This document shows, piece after piece, positions 26,294 through 34,675 of a stretch of DNA of 62,587 nt. Every line of letters starts with the position of its first letter. Position 1 is the stretch's first letter. Made by a program: the position numbers and the translations under genes. The stretch is taken from the NCBI GenBank assembly GCA_964560135.1, contig CAZLKN010000013.1:1-62587 (forward strand), in the 5' to 3' direction. The notes under the pieces are model-generated. The model saw nothing but the letters and a program-made list of their open reading frames with translations, searched no databases and was not told the origin of the DNA. Source of the DNA: CAZLKN01 sp964560135. Lineage in GTDB: Bacteria > Actinomycetota > JAICYB01.

Positions 26294-27103
26294 ATGACGC
26301 GACGACGACCGACCCTGGCCATCTCCACCGCGCCGCTGTGGCGACTCGACCTCGAGGACGCCTTCGCGGCTCTCCGAAGCGCGGGCGCTGCAGCCGTCGA
26401 GGTGCTGGTCACGCAGGACACCGAAACCCAATCCCCTGAAACCCTCGAGCGTCTCGCCAACCGCTACGACCTCCCGATCGTGGCTGTCCATGCACCGTTG
26501 CTGCTCCTCACTCGCCGTGTCTACACCACCGATCCCGTCGAGAAGATCCGGCGGACACTCGAACTGTGCCGCGCCCTCGACGTGGACACGATGGTGCTCC
26601 ATCCGCCGTACGTCTGGCAGGTACGGTACGCCCTGTGGCTGATCCATGAGTTGGAGGACGCGCTGGCGGGGACGCGAACCACGCTCACGATGGAGAATAT
26701 GTACCCCGTCCACGTGGGACGACGCACCGTCCGCTTCCACCGGTACGGAACTCTGGACACCTTGGATCGATTTCCGCACCTCACGCTCGACACCTCCCAT
26801 CTCGCGGTGGCACGGGAGGACATCGTGGAGGCCTACCGGCGGGTGGCCGACCGCGTGGTCCACGTCCACCTGTCCGACAATCGGGGCAAGGGCCGGGACA
26901 GCCACGCTCCCCTCGGTGAGGGCGTTCTGCCGATCGTGGACTTCGTCCGCGCGCTCAACCCCGACACCCTCCACTCGATCGCGCTGGAGATCAACCCCGG
27001 CCCGGCCACCGACGACCGCGGCAAGCTGGAGACCCTGCTCGGCTCCTCCCTCGAGATGGTCCGAGACAACCTGCCGTCGGCCGCCCCGCGGGAGGACCCC
27101 TAG
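26294..27103 (+). CDS. Sugar phosphate isomerase/epimerase (TIM-barrel, AP_endonuc_2)
   Basis: This 269-residue protein is a xylose-isomerase-like TIM barrel. Metal-ligand segments are visible: VAVHAPLL, LHPPYVW, TLTMENMYP (Glu), LTLDTSHLAVA (Asp/His), VVHVHLSDN and ALEINPGP. The substrate is unknown; a similar protein (Rv0498) lies in the corresponding region of M. tuberculosis. A TG-extended TACCAT -10-like box lies at 26264-26269. Its TAG stop shares the palindrome CTAG with the stop of the convergent HD gene, a four-base overlap. Confidence 0.85.
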   Translation: MTRRRPTLAISTAPLWRLDLEDAFAALRSAGAAAVEVLVTQDTETQSPETLERLANRYDLPIVAVHAPLLLLTRRVYTTDPVEKIRRTLELCRALDVDTMVLHPPYVWQVRYALWLIHELEDALAGTRTTLTMENMYPVHVGRRTVRFHRYGTLDTLDRFPHLTLDTSHLAVAREDIVEAYRRVADRVVHVHLSDNRGKGRDSHAPLGEGVLPIVDFVRALNPDTLHSIALEINPGPATDDRGKLETLLGSSLEMVRDNLPSAAPREDP

Positions 27104-28335
27104 CCGGCGATCAGGTCGCGGGAAAGGGCCTCGGCGGCCTCGCGCGTCGCGGCGAAGACCCGGATCCGGCGCACCGAACGCTGGAACCGGAGGAGGTCGG
27201 CGGATCCCAGTCCGGATGCCCGGTCCCATTCGGTCACATCGCCGTCCCCACCGACCACCGGGAGGTCGACGTCGATGTGCTTCGGCTCGGGGATGTCGAG
27301 CAGCACCGACCCGGGGGGCGCCCCGATCGCCCGGGCCCACCCGTCCTCGAGGCGACGCCGGTCCTCCGGGCGGTACCACAGACGCTCGAGCTCCTCGAAG
27401 ACCTGATCACCCACGCCGACGTCCACGGCGCGCTTGTACAGCCGGCGCTCGCGGATGCGCCGGGCGAGCTGCCGGGTGAGCTCCGGCATGCCCTCACCCG
27501 ACAGCGACCACACCAGCGAGTCGTCGTCCGCCCGCTTCAGGTCGTCGGGGGCCAGGCCCCCGGTGCCCAGCGCCTCCTGCACCCCGCGCAGCAGCATCGC
27601 CACGGCGGCCCGGCAGGCGTGGTGCCAGTACACGCTCGCGAACATGAGGTGCTTGGCGAAGACCAGCGACTGGAGAGCCGCCAGGCCCTTCTCCTCAACC
27701 GCCACCCGCGGGCGGCCGCCGGCGTCCCGCCGGATGGTCAGGGCACCAACCAGCCGCTGGACGTCCACCATCCCGTACGGGACGTTCGCGCCCCGGGCGT
27801 CGCGGACGAGGTAGTCGAGCTTGTCGATGTCGAGACCGGAGTCCAGGAGCGTACGCAGGATCCCGTCCACGTCGCCCACGATCTGCGAGCCATGCATCGG
27901 TCCGGCCACCAGCATCCCCACACGCCCTGGATCCACCCCCCAGCCGTCACGCAGCACCCCGGCCAGCTCGCCGGTGATGACGTCCCGCGCGATGTCCTCG
28001 TGGCGTTCGATCGACTCCATCTCCAGCTCCTCGAGCGCATGAGAGAACGGATAGTGCCCGACGTCGTGGAGCAACGCAGCGGCGAGGAACGTCGCACGAT
28101 CCTCCTGCGACAGGCCCGGTGCCCCCTCGACCCACGCGAGCCGATCGAGGGCCAGACCCGCCACGTGGTAGACGCCGAGGGAGTGCTCGAAGCGGGTGTG
28201 GCGAGCACCCGGGAAGACCAGGTCCGTGAATCCGAGCTGGCGGATCCGGCGCAGCCGTTGGAAAGCCGGCGTGTCGATCAGGGCGAGCTCCCGCGCGCCC
28301 AGACGGACGTCGCCCCAGATCGCGTCGCGGATCAC
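27100..28335 (-). CDS. HD-domain phosphohydrolase, dNTPase/SAMHD1-like
   Basis: The protein has 411 residues from the GTG at 28333-28335, which has GGGAGG four bases upstream; an ATG four codons earlier is possible. The N-terminal IRDAIWGD and DTPAFQRLRRIRQLG, the metal-binding RFEHSLGVYH and LLHDVGHYPFSH (HD), and DKLDYLVRDA mark the YwfO/SAMHD1-like HD group. Relatives hydrolyse deoxynucleoside triphosphates. Other HD phosphohydrolase substrates remain possible. It is transcribed away from the Crp-family gene. Confidence 0.88.
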   Translation of the reverse strand: MIRDAIWGDVRLGARELALIDTPAFQRLRRIRQLGFTDLVFPGARHTRFEHSLGVYHVAGLALDRLAWVEGAPGLSQEDRATFLAAALLHDVGHYPFSHALEELEMESIERHEDIARDVITGELAGVLRDGWGVDPGRVGMLVAGPMHGSQIVGDVDGILRTLLDSGLDIDKLDYLVRDARGANVPYGMVDVQRLVGALTIRRDAGGRPRVAVEEKGLAALQSLVFAKHLMFASVYWHHACRAAVAMLLRGVQEALGTGGLAPDDLKRADDDSLVWSLSGEGMPELTRQLARRIRERRLYKRAVDVGVGDQVFEELERLWYRPEDRRRLEDGWARAIGAPPGSVLLDIPEPKHIDVDLPVVGGDGDVTEWDRASGLGSADLLRFQRSVRRIRVFAATREAAEALSRDLIAG

Positions 28336-28400
28336 GGTGCCTCCCATCGCGGCCCGACGATACCTGGACCCCCCGACCTTCGCCGGGGCAGACTGGCGCG

Positions 28401-29081
28401 GTGAGCTGGGCGGCGGAACTCGGAAGGACGGCCCTGTTCAGGGACGTCTCCCCGGAGGTGCTGTCGGTGCTCGCCGGTCGCGCCGTCCACCGGCGGCACC
28501 GTCAGGGCAGCGTCGTGTTCGTGCAGGGCGAGCACGGCACGAGCTGCTACGCGATCGTTTCGGGCTCGGTGCGGATCTGCACCTACACCGCCGACGGGCG
28601 GGAAGCCGTCCTGGCCGTTCTCGGCCCGGGCGACGTGTTCGGGGAGCTCGCGCTCTTCGACGAAGCTCCGCGCTCCGCGGACGCCATCGCCAACGAGCCC
28701 GCGGAGCTTTTGTCCCTGGACGGACGGGACGTCCACCGGGCGGTCGCGGACCATCCGGATCTCGGCACCGCGCTGCTGCGGATCCTCGGTCGTCGGCTCC
28801 GTCTGGCCAACGACGCGTTCCAGGAGGTGGCTTTCTTCGACGTCCCGGGCCGGGTGGCCAAGCGCCTCGCCGACCTCGCCGACGCCCACGGCGTGACCGC
28901 GGACGGTGGCACCCTGATCGAGGTGTCGCTGTCCCAGGAGAGCCTCGCCAGCATGGTGGGGGCCACGCGGGAGAGCGTGAACAAAGCCCTCGCCGCCTTG
29001 ACGAAGCGTGGCCTCGTGGAGCGACGAGGCCGGCGCTACCTGGTCCCCGACGTGGAGGCGCTCCGGGGCTGCGCGCGCTGA
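28401..29081 (+). CDS. Crp/Fnr-family transcriptional regulator
   Basis: The 226-residue protein has an N-terminal cyclic-nucleotide-binding barrel (GPGDVFGELALFDEAPRSADA, the cAMP phosphate cassette, with Arg in PRSA) and a C-terminal winged helix (LSQESLASMVGATRESVNKALAALTKRGLVE). The intact PBC motif suggests it can bind cAMP, as in actinobacterial GlxR/Crp. The start is GTG at 28401; the ribosome-binding site is weak. The 3' end overlaps the convergent mutY by 46 bases. Confidence 0.9.
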   Translation: MSWAAELGRTALFRDVSPEVLSVLAGRAVHRRHRQGSVVFVQGEHGTSCYAIVSGSVRICTYTADGREAVLAVLGPGDVFGELALFDEAPRSADAIANEPAELLSLDGRDVHRAVADHPDLGTALLRILGRRLRLANDAFQEVAFFDVPGRVAKRLADLADAHGVTADGGTLIEVSLSQESLASMVGATRESVNKALAALTKRGLVERRGRRYLVPDVEALRGCAR

Positions 29082-29923
29082 GGGCCCAGCGCCCACCGGC
29101 GCCCGGCGCGGCGGACCAAGCCCTCGGCCTCCAGCGACCTCAGCGCGTCACCGACCCGCTCCGAGCCCAGCCCCGTCGTCCGCACCAGTGCCGGGGTTCC
29201 GGCGCCGCGGGAGGCGTCCCGGAGCGCATCGAGCACTCGTCCGCGGGCGTAGCGGGTGGTGTCCGCGAACCGCGGGGAACGACGCCGCGGCGGTGCCTGC
29301 ACCCGCCGTCCGGCGGCCCAGGCGCACCAGGCGCGGGCGGGGCAGTCGGCACAGCGGGGGGCCCTTGCGGTACACACCGTCGCCCCGAGGTCGATCAATG
29401 CCTGGTTCCACACCGAGGACCGGCCGGAGGGCAGGAGCTCGTCGGCGATGCACTGCACGTCGGCGTCCGGGCGCAGCCCCACCATCCGCGTGATCACGCG
29501 TCTGATGTTGGCGTCCACGGGTGCCTCGTCGGCGCCGAAGGCGAACGAGGCCACCGCCCGGGAGGTGTACGGGCCGACCCCGGGCAGGCTCCCGAGCTCA
29601 CGGGCGCTGCGCGGGAATCCGCCACGGTCGTACAGGGTCCGGGCGGCACGCCAGAGCGTCAGCGCCCGGCGGTTGTAGCCGAGCCCCGACCAGGCCCGCA
29701 GAACCTCGGCCGGTTCGGCCCCCGCGAGGGCGGCCAGGTCGGGGAACCGGTCGATGAACCCGGTGTAGGCGGCAGCGACCCGGACGGCCTGCGTCTGCTG
29801 GAGCATGACCTCGCTGACCAGGACCCGGTAGGGGTCGCGTTCGCCGCGCCACGGCATCGGCCGGTCGGTGCGTGAGGCCCAGGCGAGCACGGCCCGGCGC
29901 AGATCCCGGACGGGGAGGGTCAC
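29036..29923 (-). CDS. mutY: A/G-specific adenine DNA glycosylase
   Basis: The 295-residue enzyme removes adenine paired with 8-oxoguanine. The HhH-GPD core has the catalytic Glu in VSEVMLQQTQ, the hairpin LPGVGPYTSRAV and Asp in PVDANIRRV. Four cysteines in C-x6-C-x2-C-x5-C ligate the [4Fe-4S] cluster. The C-terminus lacks a full NUDIX-like 8-oxoG recognition domain; a short winged-helix-like tail (GSERVGDALRSLEAEGLVRRAG) takes its place. The GTG start overlaps the stop of the LLM gene by four bases. Confidence 0.93.
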   Translation of the reverse strand: MTLPVRDLRRAVLAWASRTDRPMPWRGERDPYRVLVSEVMLQQTQAVRVAAAYTGFIDRFPDLAALAGAEPAEVLRAWSGLGYNRRALTLWRAARTLYDRGGFPRSARELGSLPGVGPYTSRAVASFAFGADEAPVDANIRRVITRMVGLRPDADVQCIADELLPSGRSSVWNQALIDLGATVCTARAPRCADCPARAWCAWAAGRRVQAPPRRRSPRFADTTRYARGRVLDALRDASRGAGTPALVRTTGLGSERVGDALRSLEAEGLVRRAGRRWALGPQRAQPRSASTSGTR

Positions 29924-30738
29924 GGGGCGAGGGCGGCCAGCAGGTCCGCCGGGGGCGGCGAGTAGAACGAGAAGACGACGTGCTCGGCCCCCGCCTGACG
30001 GTAGGCCTCGACGTCGGCGTCGAGGCGCTCAACCTGCTCGGCGTTCTCGGGGAACACGAACAACTGGACGCCGCGCCGCACCGACGCCGGATCGCGTCCG
30101 ATCTCCGCGCAGGCATGGTCGATCACCGCGCTGAGCTCGACGAACCGATCCGGCGGGACCTGGATGCTGGGAGCGTTCCATTCGTCGCCGTGCTCGGCGA
30201 TCAGGCGCAGCATCCTGGGCCCCATCGCACCGATCACCACCGGGATCCGTTCCTGTACCGGCTTCGGGTGGCAGCGGGCATCGCGGAGGCTGAAGAACCT
30301 GCCCTCGTGGTCGACCCGGTCCGAGGTCCAGAGTCGCTTCACGATCGAGCAGGCCTCGTCCAGCATCGCCACGCGCTCGCCGGGTGGCGGGAACGGGATC
30401 CCGTAGCCGGTGTGCTCGGGCTCGTGCCACGCCGCGCCGATCCCGAATTCGAGCCGGCCCCCCGAGATGTGGTCCACGGTGACGGCCATGTTCGCCAGGA
30501 CCGCCGGGTGGCGGTAGGTCACCCCGGTGACCATGCATCCGATCCGCGCCCGGGTCGTGACCTTCGCCATGGCCGCCAGCGTCGTCCACGCCTCGTGCGT
30601 GGGCTGGTCGAGGTCCTGGAGACCGTAGAAGTGATCGTAGTTCCAGATCGCGTGGTAACCGAGGTCGTCGGCGTCCCTCCAGAAGCGCTCGAGGACGTCG
30701 TAGTCGAACACGGGTGCGATCTTCGCCGAACGCAGCAC
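29920..30738 (-). CDS. LLM-class (F420-dependent type) oxidoreductase
   Basis: The 272-residue protein is a luciferase-like TIM barrel. WNYDHFYG, RARIGCMVTGVTYRHPAVLANMAVTVDHISGGRLEFGIGAAWHEPEH and the IPVVIGAMGPRMLRLIAEHGDEWN segment are diagnostic of F420-using LLM enzymes. The substrate is unknown. The start is set at the GTG at 30736-30738, where homology begins, although the frame is open to 30948; the ribosome-binding site is weak. It is coupled to mutY by a GTGA overlap. Confidence 0.88.
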   Translation of the reverse strand: MLRSAKIAPVFDYDVLERFWRDADDLGYHAIWNYDHFYGLQDLDQPTHEAWTTLAAMAKVTTRARIGCMVTGVTYRHPAVLANMAVTVDHISGGRLEFGIGAAWHEPEHTGYGIPFPPPGERVAMLDEACSIVKRLWTSDRVDHEGRFFSLRDARCHPKPVQERIPVVIGAMGPRMLRLIAEHGDEWNAPSIQVPPDRFVELSAVIDHACAEIGRDPASVRRGVQLFVFPENAEQVERLDADVEAYRQAGAEHVVFSFYSPPPADLLAALAP

Positions 30739-30807
30739 GTCTTCGATGATGCGCGATGGCGTGCGTCCGGCGCATCCCGGCCGGTCGTGGTAGACAGAAG
30801 ACCCCAG

Positions 30808-31254
30808 ATGACCGTCCGCGCCTGGTTCACGATCTCCGCTCTCTGCCTGCTCGCCCTCGGCGCAGCGGCCGCGACGCGCTTCTTCGCTCCGATCGAACCC
30901 CCGGAGCTCATGGCCCGCGTCGCCGACCAGCGGCTGCACGGCGTCCACGCCGGTTCTTGCTGGCCCCAGCGCAACGGGTCACCCCGCTGCGAGACCACCG
31001 ACGGCGAGCACCCGGAGGCCCCGACCATCCCGCCCGGTGGGTCGATACGGATTGTCTCCCTCTACCCCGTCCAACCCGACCGCGGCAGCGTGCGCGTGGT
31101 CGAGACCGGCTCAGGCGAGGCCGTGCTGCGCGAGACCTGGACCGACCGGCTGTCCTATGAGCTCGATCCGGGCCGGTACCGTCTCGAGGTCGAAGCGAGG
31201 TACGGGGAGAACGCCTACGTCCGGTACGCCTTCGGATTCACGGTCGACGGGTAA
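30808..31254 (+). CDS. Membrane-anchored or secreted small protein, unknown
   Basis: The 148-residue protein starts with a hydrophobic helix (FTISALCLLALGAAAAT) that is a signal peptide or anchor. The exported part contains two cysteines (SCWPQRNGSPRC) that may form a disulfide, then a beta-rich segment ending in YAFGFTVDG, reminiscent of an immunoglobulin-like fold. No family is recognised. The ATG at 30808 is the first in frame that precedes the signal sequence. It is followed 85 bases later by another small membrane-protein gene. Confidence 0.65.
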   Translation: MTVRAWFTISALCLLALGAAAATRFFAPIEPPELMARVADQRLHGVHAGSCWPQRNGSPRCETTDGEHPEAPTIPPGGSIRIVSLYPVQPDRGSVRVVETGSGEAVLRETWTDRLSYELDPGRYRLEVEARYGENAYVRYAFGFTVDG

Positions 31255-31339
31255 CCGGACGTCCTACCGGGACGTTTGACAGCACTCGATAGGGTCGTGG
31301 TCCGGGGGTCCCCAGACTCCGACGAGAAGGGGTAGCGCC

Positions 31340-31540
31340 ATGATCCTCCTGCTGGCTCCGGTGTTCTCCTTGATCGCTCTCGCGGCCGGCGGGGTCGCCA
31401 CCGTGGCGGCGATCCTCCTCAACGGGCCGAGACGTCTGCGCCGTCGTGCGGAACCTCCTCTGGTCACCCTGCCACCGATCCCGACACCGCAGATGCGCCA
31501 GCGGATCGAGGCCGAGGAGCACGCACGGTCCGTCGTCTGA
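31340..31540 (+). CDS. Small membrane protein (66 aa), unknown
   Basis: A single hydrophobic helix (ILLLAPVFSLIALAAGGVATVAAILL) is followed by a basic stretch (RRLRRR) and a proline-rich tail. GAGAAGGGG lies upstream of the ATG. Codon use is GC-rich at third positions, consistent with a real gene. It ends 18 bases before the convergent acyltransferase stop. Confidence 0.65.
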   Translation: MILLLAPVFSLIALAAGGVATVAAILLNGPRRLRRRAEPPLVTLPPIPTPQMRQRIEAEEHARSVV

Positions 31541-31558
31541 ACCACGGATCCGGGTTGC

Positions 31559-32566
31559 TCACCAGAAGATCGAACGGCGCAGCCGGAGGTTCTTCAGCAG
31601 CGTCCGCTGGATCGAGGATCGCACCTGGTCGGTGATCTCCAGCACCGCCATCGGGTCGGCGGCGGCGTCCGGTGACAGGTGCTCGGTGTGGACGGGTTCG
31701 CAGAATTCAACGATCCACTTCGACGGCAGCGGGATCAGGCCGAGCGGCCCCAGCCACGGGAACAGGACGGTGATCGGGAAGTACGGCATGCCCAGCAGCC
31801 GGGCCAGTGGACGCACGTCGGCGATCATGGGATAGATCTCCTCGCTCCCCACCATGGCCACGGGCACGATCGGGGCCTGGGCCTCGATCGCTTTCTCCAC
31901 GAATCCTCCGCGGCCGAACCGTTGCAGGCGGTAGCGCTCGCGCCACCCCTTCCCCACACCCTTGAACCCCTCGGGGAAGACGGCCACGAGCTCCCCCATG
32001 TCGAGCAGCCGCCTGGTGTCCTCCGGGGTCGCCATCGTGTTCCCCGTCTTGCGCACGATGTGGGAGAAGAACGGGATCGTGAAGCCGAGGTCGGCGACGA
32101 GCATCCGGGCGTGACGGTGGGGCTCGTGCTCCCAGACGACGCCCCGCAGGACCATCCCGTCGAGGGGCAGCGTCCCGGCGTGGTTGGAGGCGAGCAGCGC
32201 GGCACCCGTGCGCGGGACGCGCTCGTTGCCGATGACCTCCACCCGCCAGTAGTAGCGGTTGAGGGGCTCGATGATCGGCAGCAGCAGTTCTGTGAGCTCC
32301 CGGTCGAACCCGAGGTCGTCGACCTCGTAGTCACCGCGCAGGCGCCGGCGGAGGAACTCCAGGATCTCCTCGGTATCCGCCCGGCTCAGGGAGCCCAGTC
32401 GCTCGGGCAGCAGACCCTCCACCGACGGGCTCCGCTCGCCGGGAGCGTGCACCCGGCAGAAAGCCGACTCCCCCATGGGCGGGTTCCGGCACGGACGTCC
32501 CTTCAGGGTGATCGCACGGCACCGCCGGGGGCCGGTCTGCAGCGACACGATCTGCGCCTCCGCCAT
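31559..32566 (-). CDS. PlsC-type acyltransferase with an N-terminal zinc-finger-like segment
   Basis: The 335-residue protein contains a glycerophospholipid acyltransferase domain: SNHAGTLPLDG (catalytic His/Asp), VAVFPEGFKG (FPEG) and a long substrate groove, as in M. tuberculosis Rv0502. The first 45 residues are unusual. C16, C26, C37 and H40, in CRAITLKGRPC and FCRVH, form a compact Cys3His motif like the short zinc fingers seen in DUF5763-type proteins. GGAGG precedes the ATG. It is the last gene of the thiI-proC-bS22 operon, four bases after the epimerase. Confidence 0.88.
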   Translation of the reverse strand: MAEAQIVSLQTGPRRCRAITLKGRPCRNPPMGESAFCRVHAPGERSPSVEGLLPERLGSLSRADTEEILEFLRRRLRGDYEVDDLGFDRELTELLLPIIEPLNRYYWRVEVIGNERVPRTGAALLASNHAGTLPLDGMVLRGVVWEHEPHRHARMLVADLGFTIPFFSHIVRKTGNTMATPEDTRRLLDMGELVAVFPEGFKGVGKGWRERYRLQRFGRGGFVEKAIEAQAPIVPVAMVGSEEIYPMIADVRPLARLLGMPYFPITVLFPWLGPLGLIPLPSKWIVEFCEPVHTEHLSPDAAADPMAVLEITDQVRSSIQRTLLKNLRLRRSIFW

Positions 32567-32570
32567 CCTG

Positions 32571-33635
32571 CTATTCCTCCCGGTCGGATCGGGCGCGCTC
32601 CAGGAAGCGCTCCTGACCTTTGCGGGTAAGAAACTCGTGCAGCTCCCGTTCCCACCGATCGGGTCCTTCCCCCCGGGTGACGCGCTGCAATCGCCGCTCA
32701 GCGTAGAACTCCCGGACGGCGTCCCGCGTGGTGTAGCGCGGCTGGAACCCGAACTCCTCCCGCAGCCGCCGGTTGTCGGCGATGCGACCCCAGTGCAGCA
32801 GCCGCACGATGTGCGGCGGGACGGCCAACCCGCGGCCGAGGAGCTTGACGAGCGGCCCGGCGACGTTGAGGACGGGCATGGGCAGCGGAAGCTCCACCCG
32901 CCCCCCCATCCGGACCACCTGGGACAGGTACAGCACGCCGTCGGCCGCGGCGTTGTAGGTGCCGACGACCGGATCGCGGATGGCCTTCACGAGCAGGTCG
33001 ATGGCGTCGTCCTCGTGGAGGAACTGGAGCCGTGGATCGAACCCGAGCACCGTGGGGACCACGGGCATCGTGAGGTACCGCGCCAAGGGCGTGTCCGCGC
33101 CGGGTCCGATGATGTTCGCGAAACGCAGCAGCGTCATCTCCAGCTCCGGTCGGCGGCGAGCGAGCTCCCGGGCGTAGGACTCGAGTTCGCCGCAGTCCCG
33201 ACCGAAGGGATCGACCCGGGACGACCGCGCCATCTCCTCGGTGAACAGCGCCGGGTCGTTCGGCTCGGCACCGTAGACCGCGGTCGATCCGCGTACGATG
33301 ACCCTCCGTACGCGCTCGGACCTCTGGCAGGCGGCGAACAGCTGCATCGGCCCGATCACGTTGAGCTCGTGCATCGCGCTCCGGCCCCCGGCCTCCTCGG
33401 GCGTCGAGAACAGACCGAGGTGCACGACGGTGTCGACGCCCGTCGCCTCGAGGATCTTCATCATCACCGGGCGGCGGATGTCCGCCTGCAGGTACTCGGT
33501 GCGCTCCAGGTCACCGCGCGGCTGCTCGGTGTCGACCCCGAGGATGTATTCGATGTCGGGATCCTGCTCCAGCCGCCGAGCGAGGCGGTGGCTGAGGAAC
33601 CACGAGAGCCTGGTGATGAGTACTCGCCGTCCCAC
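32571..33635 (-). CDS. NAD-dependent epimerase/dehydratase-like protein (Rv0501/GalE2-like) with degenerate Gly motif
   Basis: The 354-residue protein aligns by eye with Rv0501: VDTVVHL, ELNVIGPMQLFAACQ, STAVYG, LLRFANIIGPGADTPLARYL, LQFLHEDDA and YNAAADGVLYLS. It is an extended SDR. The first strand reads VLITRLSWFLSHRLA, without the GxxGxxG loop normally needed to hold NAD, and the catalytic YxxxK is YARELA. It may be non-catalytic or bind the cofactor differently. The GTG at 33633-33635 is chosen because GGGAG lies seven bases before it. Confidence 0.82.
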   Translation of the reverse strand: MGRRVLITRLSWFLSHRLARRLEQDPDIEYILGVDTEQPRGDLERTEYLQADIRRPVMMKILEATGVDTVVHLGLFSTPEEAGGRSAMHELNVIGPMQLFAACQRSERVRRVIVRGSTAVYGAEPNDPALFTEEMARSSRVDPFGRDCGELESYARELARRRPELEMTLLRFANIIGPGADTPLARYLTMPVVPTVLGFDPRLQFLHEDDAIDLLVKAIRDPVVGTYNAAADGVLYLSQVVRMGGRVELPLPMPVLNVAGPLVKLLGRGLAVPPHIVRLLHWGRIADNRRLREEFGFQPRYTTRDAVREFYAERRLQRVTRGEGPDRWERELHEFLTRKGQERFLERARSDREE

Positions 33636-33704
33636 TGCGTGCTCCCGGTCTCTCAAGCGTCGGCCAAGGTGGTCAAGGTACCACCGAAGCTTCCCCGTCG
33701 ACCC

Positions 33705-34490
33705 TCAGACCCGCTCGAGGAACCAGGTGCCGTCGGCCTCCAGCACCGCAGCCGCGCTGGCGCCGTTGGCGGCCACCGCGAGATGCCCCGCGGCATCGAT
33801 CAAGACGACCAGCTCTCCGGGGGCGACGTCGGAGAACGTGGCGGCCACCGTCGCCTCCGCCGACCGGTCGCCGGCCGACACCCGGACCCGGCCGGTCAGT
33901 CCCGCCGCAGCCAGATCCTCCCGGGTCGCCGACAGCTGCACGTTGCCGAACCAGTCGGCGCGCAGCACCTCGGCCTCGATACGCCCGGCGGCGACCTCGA
34001 CGGCGGGCGCCGGCAGGCGGACGAGATCCTCGACCGGAACGCTTGGACCCAGCCGTTCGGGTGGGATGCCCGCTGCCACATGTGCCGCGGCGGGAGCGAA
34101 CAGATCCCGCCCGTGGAAGGTCGAGGACACGGGTTCGAGACGGAACCGCGGATCGGCGAGCTCCCATGCGCCGGCCACACCCCCGAGGGCGTCGGCCGCG
34201 GGCAGGAGCAGACCGTTGTCCGGGCCGATCAGCACCGACGATCCACCGGCGGCCACCGCCACCGGCCGGCGGGAGGATCCCACACCGGGATCTACGACGG
34301 CGAGATGCACGCCGGCCGGAGCGAACGGGAGGCTCTGCTCGAGGATCGAGGAGACCGCCCGGACACCCCGGACCCCGTGCGCGATATCGATCACCCGAGC
34401 ATCAGGCGCGATCCCCGCGATGACCGCGTGGCAGACGCCGACGAACTCGTCGGCGGGCCCGTAGTCGCTGGAGAAGGTGATGAACCGCAT
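33705..34490 (-). CDS. S-adenosyl-L-methionine hydroxide adenosyltransferase (SAM hydrolase, DUF62)
   Basis: The 261-residue protein belongs to the SAM-dependent chlorinase/fluorinase-like family. FSSDYG, HGVRG, AVVDPGVGS and GPDNGLL are signatures. FHGRDLFAPAAAHVA carries the Arg/Asp and His of the water-activating triad, so it should hydrolyse SAM to adenosine and methionine rather than halogenate. The ATG at 34488-34490 opens the domain. It directly follows the bS22 micro-gene behind a hairpin. Confidence 0.9.
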   Translation of the reverse strand: MRFITFSSDYGPADEFVGVCHAVIAGIAPDARVIDIAHGVRGVRAVSSILEQSLPFAPAGVHLAVVDPGVGSSRRPVAVAAGGSSVLIGPDNGLLLPAADALGGVAGAWELADPRFRLEPVSSTFHGRDLFAPAAAHVAAGIPPERLGPSVPVEDLVRLPAPAVEVAAGRIEAEVLRADWFGNVQLSATREDLAAAGLTGRVRVSAGDRSAEATVAATFSDVAPGELVVLIDAAGHLAVAANGASAAAVLEADGTWFLERV

Positions 34491-34500
34491 GACCTCGCGA

Positions 34501-34540
34501 GCCGGCACCCGCCACGGAGGGTGGGGATGCGGGTGCCGGC
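34501..34540 (-). terminator. Hairpin between bS22 and the SAM hydrolase gene
   Basis: A perfect 12-bp inverted repeat GCCGGCACCCGC / GCGGGTGCCGGC with a 16-base loop begins at the bS22 stop codon. It lacks a T-run and the next gene starts 10 bases later. It may be a partial terminator or RNA-stabilising stem that raises bS22 mRNA over the distal operon. Confidence 0.5.
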
Positions 34541-34638
34541 TACTTCTTGTGCAGACGCTCCCAACGCGTCTTCTTCAGGAGTTTCTTGTGCTTCTTCTTC
34601 CGCATCTTCTTGCGGCGTTTCTTCAGCACCGAGCCCAT
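34540..34638 (-). CDS. AURKAIP1/COX24-domain ribosomal micro-protein bS22-like (32 aa)
   Basis: The translated peptide is 32 residues starting MGSVLKKRRKKMRKKKHKKL, and over half are Lys or Arg. This is the actinobacterial AURKAIP1/COX24 micro-protein, found on the 30S subunit of mycobacterial ribosomes (bS22). GAGGAGGAAC lies just upstream of the ATG at 34636-34638. Its place between a BldC-like HTH gene and the Rv0501/Rv0502-like genes is the same as Rv0500B in M. tuberculosis. It is too short for normal ORF cut-offs. Confidence 0.92.
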   Translation of the reverse strand: MGSVLKKRRKKMRKKKHKKLLKKTRWERLHKK

Positions 34639-34675
34639 CGGAGTTCCTCCTCTCACACGATCTGGCCGATACCCG

